Assembly (NCBI GenBank): GCA_934277495.1
Contig: CAKQUI010000008.1
Span: forward strand, 1 to 34,397
DNA from: an uncultured Clostridia bacterium
Lineage (GTDB): Bacteria; Bacillota; Clostridia; Peptostreptococcales; Anaerovoracaceae
Length of the DNA: 34,397 nucleotides
Direction: 5' to 3'
Position 1 is the stretch's first letter. Each line of letters opens with the position of its first letter. The position numbers were made by a program, and so were the translations under genes. The notes under the pieces are model-generated. The model was not told the DNA's origin. It ran no database searches and saw only the letters and a list, made by a program, of their open reading frames with translations. Positions 33,057 through 34,397 of the stretch are shown here, piece after piece.

Positions 33057-33146
33057 TTATCTCATTGCAGCGAAATTCACTCTACTCTTATAAAAAGTAA
33101 AGTAAAAGTAAAAATATTCTGCTGCAAATACTGCCTTATTGAACAT
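33057..33146 (-). CDS. Leader peptide of the aromatic operon, rich in Phe and Tyr codons
   Basis: A 29-codon frame starts at ATG 33146 and stops at TAA 33059-33057. A GAAGGG ribosome site ends 9 nt upstream, and a sigma-A promoter lies 54 nt upstream. Eleven of 29 residues are aromatic, with YFYFYFTFY at residues 11-19. Codons 22-26 contain the 13-nt antiterminator segment (33069-33081), 8 nt past codon 19. If charged tRNA-Phe or tRNA-Tyr is short, the ribosome stalls in the run, the segment stays free, pairs with the terminator core, and the operon is read. If not, the ribosome reaches the stop, covers the segment, and the terminator forms. The peptide itself has no evident other role. Confidence 0.9.
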   Translation of the reverse strand: MFNKAVFAAEYFYFYFTFYKSRVNFAAMR

Positions 33147-33199
33147 TGCTTTTTTCCCTTCGATTTATTGATCGCCCGATTTTCTGACGACCTTTTAAA

Positions 33200-33228
33200 A
33201 TCATAACACCGAACGCAGGCTATGTAAA
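33200..33228 (-). promoter_or_regulatory. Promoter of the aromatic amino acid operon
   Basis: On the minus strand: -35 TTTACA (33223-33228), 17-bp spacer, -10 TATGAT (33200-33205). The predicted start near 33193 gives about 45 nt before the leader peptide and a leader of roughly 350 nt before aroF. Confidence 0.8.
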
Positions 33229-33358
33229 GTGTTTTTTGGAAAAATTGTAGCGGAGCTATAAAAAAGATGGAAATCATTGTGCTTTGGCACAAATGGATGG
33301 TGTGGTCACGCTCTGCTGGCAGATGATGTGACCTGTGAACGATCCTGCATTTTGGGAA

Positions 33359-33677
33359 GGGACGTTTTTGAGAGAAAAGCAGCAAGTTTCGATACTTTTC
33401 CGGTCCGGACTGCCGGGTCACTGCCTGCCGTGACGGTCACGCTCTTTGAAAAGGGACGTTTTTGACTGAGAAACTGCTGTTTTCGATACTTTTCAAAGCG
33501 TGGCAGCAGTGATGACAGAGTTCGTGACGATCCGTCTCGTTGGAAAGGGACGTTTTTGAAAGAAAAGCAGCAAGTTTCGATACTTTTTCAGTCCAGGCTG
33601 CCGGGTCATTGCTTGCCGTGGCGGTCACGCTCTTTGAAAAGGGACGTTTTTGACCGGGAAACTGCTGTTTTCGATAC
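33359..33677. repeat. Four-unit 94-bp tandem array with half-replaced 37-bp modules
   Basis: GGGACGTTTT starts at 33359, 33453, 33547 and 33641, exactly 94 bp apart. In each unit, (T)TTTCGATAC ends 37 bp from the start (33395, 33489, 33583, 33677). Units 1 and 3 are alike in the centre (AGAAAAGCAGCAA) and units 2 and 4 are alike (GAAACTGCTG), so a 188-bp pair was duplicated. The module keeps the 10-17-10 layout of the array at 2587-2926, but one arm is GGGACGTTTT in place of GTATCGAAAA. Weak frames across it just translate the repeat. Confidence 0.85.
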
Positions 33678-33799
33678 TTTTCAAAGAATGATGGCAGAGC
33701 CAAGGTTCGTCAGAGATGATTTATAGCGGCCAGTGGGTCGTTATCATGGTCTGACTGCTGCCATTTCGTCCTTTTTCTTATTATCATTGCTGATGCATT

Positions 33800-34096
33800 G
33801 CACCGTTCGCTTGGAGAACCCGGCTTCAGCCGGCCCGGAAAATGCGACAGCAGGGAGCGAAGCGAGTCGGAGCACTGAAAGTGCGTTGTCACAATGACCT
33901 TACGAGTTGCGTAAGGTCCCATGCGAGAGTTCCCCGGCTTCAGCCGGCAAGGAACTCACCGCTCCGTTCTGCCAAGCGGATCGCCTATGGCTCTCCGGGC
34001 AGAAAGGCAACGTTCGCTGCGCTCACTCCTGCGCCTGTGGCTACGCTGTCCGTTCTGCCAAGCGGATCGCCTATGGCTCTCCGGGCAGAAAGGCAA
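33800..34096 (+). repeat. Second copy of the GC-rich structured repeat island
   Basis: In order: hairpin CCGGC-TTCA-GCCGG (33820-33833) and GACAGCAGGGAGCGAAGCGA; hairpin 33927-33957 with arms GAGTTCC / GGAACTC; hairpin 33967-34004 with arms TTCTGCC / GGCAGAA; a CGTTCGCTGCGCTCACTCCT block; then a repeat of the third hairpin region (33963-34010 and 34049-34096, 48 bp identical, 86 bp apart). Each element has a counterpart in 2971-3304 with compensatory arm changes. Confidence 0.8.
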
Positions 34097-34191
34097 TTCG
34101 CATTTATCATCGGTCGCTGGCGAATGCCTTTTACAGATTTTTCATACGTAGGGCAGACGGTCACTGGCGGGCGGCGTCACACCAAAATATA

Positions 34192-34220
34192 TTGAAAATT
34201 TTCGATATATCGAATATACT
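34192..34220 (+). promoter_or_regulatory. Promoter with an internal TTCGATATATCGAA palindrome
   Basis: -35 TTGAAA (34192-34197), 17-bp spacer, -10 TATACT (34215-34220). The spacer contains the perfect 14-bp palindrome TTCGATATATCGAA (34201-34214), placed as a repressor operator would be. Its half TTCGATA is the arm core of the intergenic dyad modules. Confidence 0.7.
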
Positions 34221-34226
34221 TTATAT

Positions 34227-34321
34227 TAAGTAAGGAACGGTGGTAGCGGAGGACTGCACTGCCGTATGATGCAGGAGCCTGCGGGACTGGGAGCCCCGGG
34301 TGTGAATGGAGGAGAAAAATC
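34227..34321 (+). other. Structured 5' leader of the last gene
   Basis: About 95 nt. ACGGTGG can pair with CTGCCGT (with G-U pairs), CTGCA with TGCAG, and GGG with CCC, suggesting a folded, G-rich leader. I could not match it to a known riboswitch. GGAGGAG before ATG 34322 is a clear ribosome site. Confidence 0.35.
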
Positions 34322-34397
34322 ATGGATAAGGAAATAAGAAAGATAATAGACAGAGCTTATGAAGGCCAGGAGCTGACAAAGGCGGAATGTATATCCC
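34322..34397 (+). CDS. Start of a radical-SAM-like gene (BioB/HydE type), partial
   Basis: 25 codons are visible before the right edge: IRKIIDRAYEGQELTKAEC. This amphipathic opening (xxIIDxAYxGxELTKEEC) is typical of the N-terminal helices of BioB- and HydE-like radical-SAM enzymes. The cluster motif lies beyond the window, so the call is tentative. A GGAGGAG site lies 9 nt upstream. Confidence 0.4.
   Translation, partial: MDKEIRKIIDRAYEGQELTKAECIS

Noticed and set aside
32982-33193. T-box riboswitch upstream of aroF
   Set aside because: The leader length suits one, but no T-box consensus (GGUGGNACCGCG-like) or specifier stem is present; a translated aromatic leader peptide explains the terminator better.
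33437-33703. 88-codon minus-strand frame with repeating peptides
   Set aside because: The peptide repeat is a direct result of the 94-bp DNA repeat; composition and context are non-coding.
34227-34321. Cobalamin, TPP or tetrahydrofolate riboswitch
   Set aside because: None of the conserved core sequences of those classes could be found; only general folding potential is visible.

Overview
The window looks like a chromosomal segment of an anaerobic Bacillota (Clostridia). The evidence is the strong AGGAGG-type ribosome binding sites, a shikimate operon of clostridial layout, a BioY-BioB-BioD-BioA set, and secreted proteins built from NEAT, Shr-like and fibronectin-III modules. A Peptostreptococcales / Family XIII-type genome fits, but that is inference. 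No rRNA or tRNA gene, insertion sequence, phage gene or CRISPR array was found.

Layout. (1) 1-1617: the tail of a probable TyrR/sigma-54-type regulator and an M20 (AbgB-like) amidohydrolase. (2) 1652-2547: a divergent DtxR-like regulator with its own promoter and operator. (3) 2587-3304: a non-coding island of 37-bp dyad modules followed by structured repeats. (4) 3477-19593: a long + strand heme/hemoprotein acquisition operon. It encodes a secreted subtilase, a Shr-like receptor (hemoglobin-interacting domain, NEAT, leucine-rich repeats, FnIII), two further NEAT proteins, an Shp-like protein, a heme-type ABC importer (lipoprotein, permease, ATPase), a DUF454 membrane protein and a CydDC-like ABC exporter pair. 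(5) 19575-19765: remnant of a MerR-type gene. (6) 19804-23478: biotin locus bioY-bioB-bioD-bioA. (7) 23721-33228, minus strand: aromatic amino acid operon aroF-tyrA-aroB-aroA-aroC-pheA-aroEK-DUF1847. (8) 33359-34220: a second non-coding island of the same type as (3), then a promoter, a leader and the start of a radical-SAM-like gene.

How it fits together. The regulator gene and the heme operon share an operator, GTTAG-N6-CTAAC, placed just after each promoter, so the regulator probably controls itself and the heme operon. Its DtxR-type metal ligands appear to be replaced, and it has a CxxC, so it may sense something other than free Fe2+ or Mn2+. The heme operon resembles the streptococcal shr-shp-hts/sia system with a protease and NEAT proteins added.

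The most striking regulatory element is upstream of aroF. The minus-strand leader encodes a 29-residue peptide containing YFYFYFTFY. A segment near its 3' end can pair over 13 bp with the core of a terminator hairpin that has a run of eight T. This is a compact ribosome-mediated attenuator responding to Phe and Tyr, and it is not a T-box.

The two intergenic islands, about 30 kb apart, share modules of exactly 37 bp (GTATCGAAAA-N17-TTTTCGATAC or a half-replaced version). Their start-to-start distances (62, 73, 84 and 94 bp) are close to whole numbers of helical turns. Each array is followed by GC-rich hairpin modules whose stems differ between the islands by compensatory changes. I do not recognise these elements.
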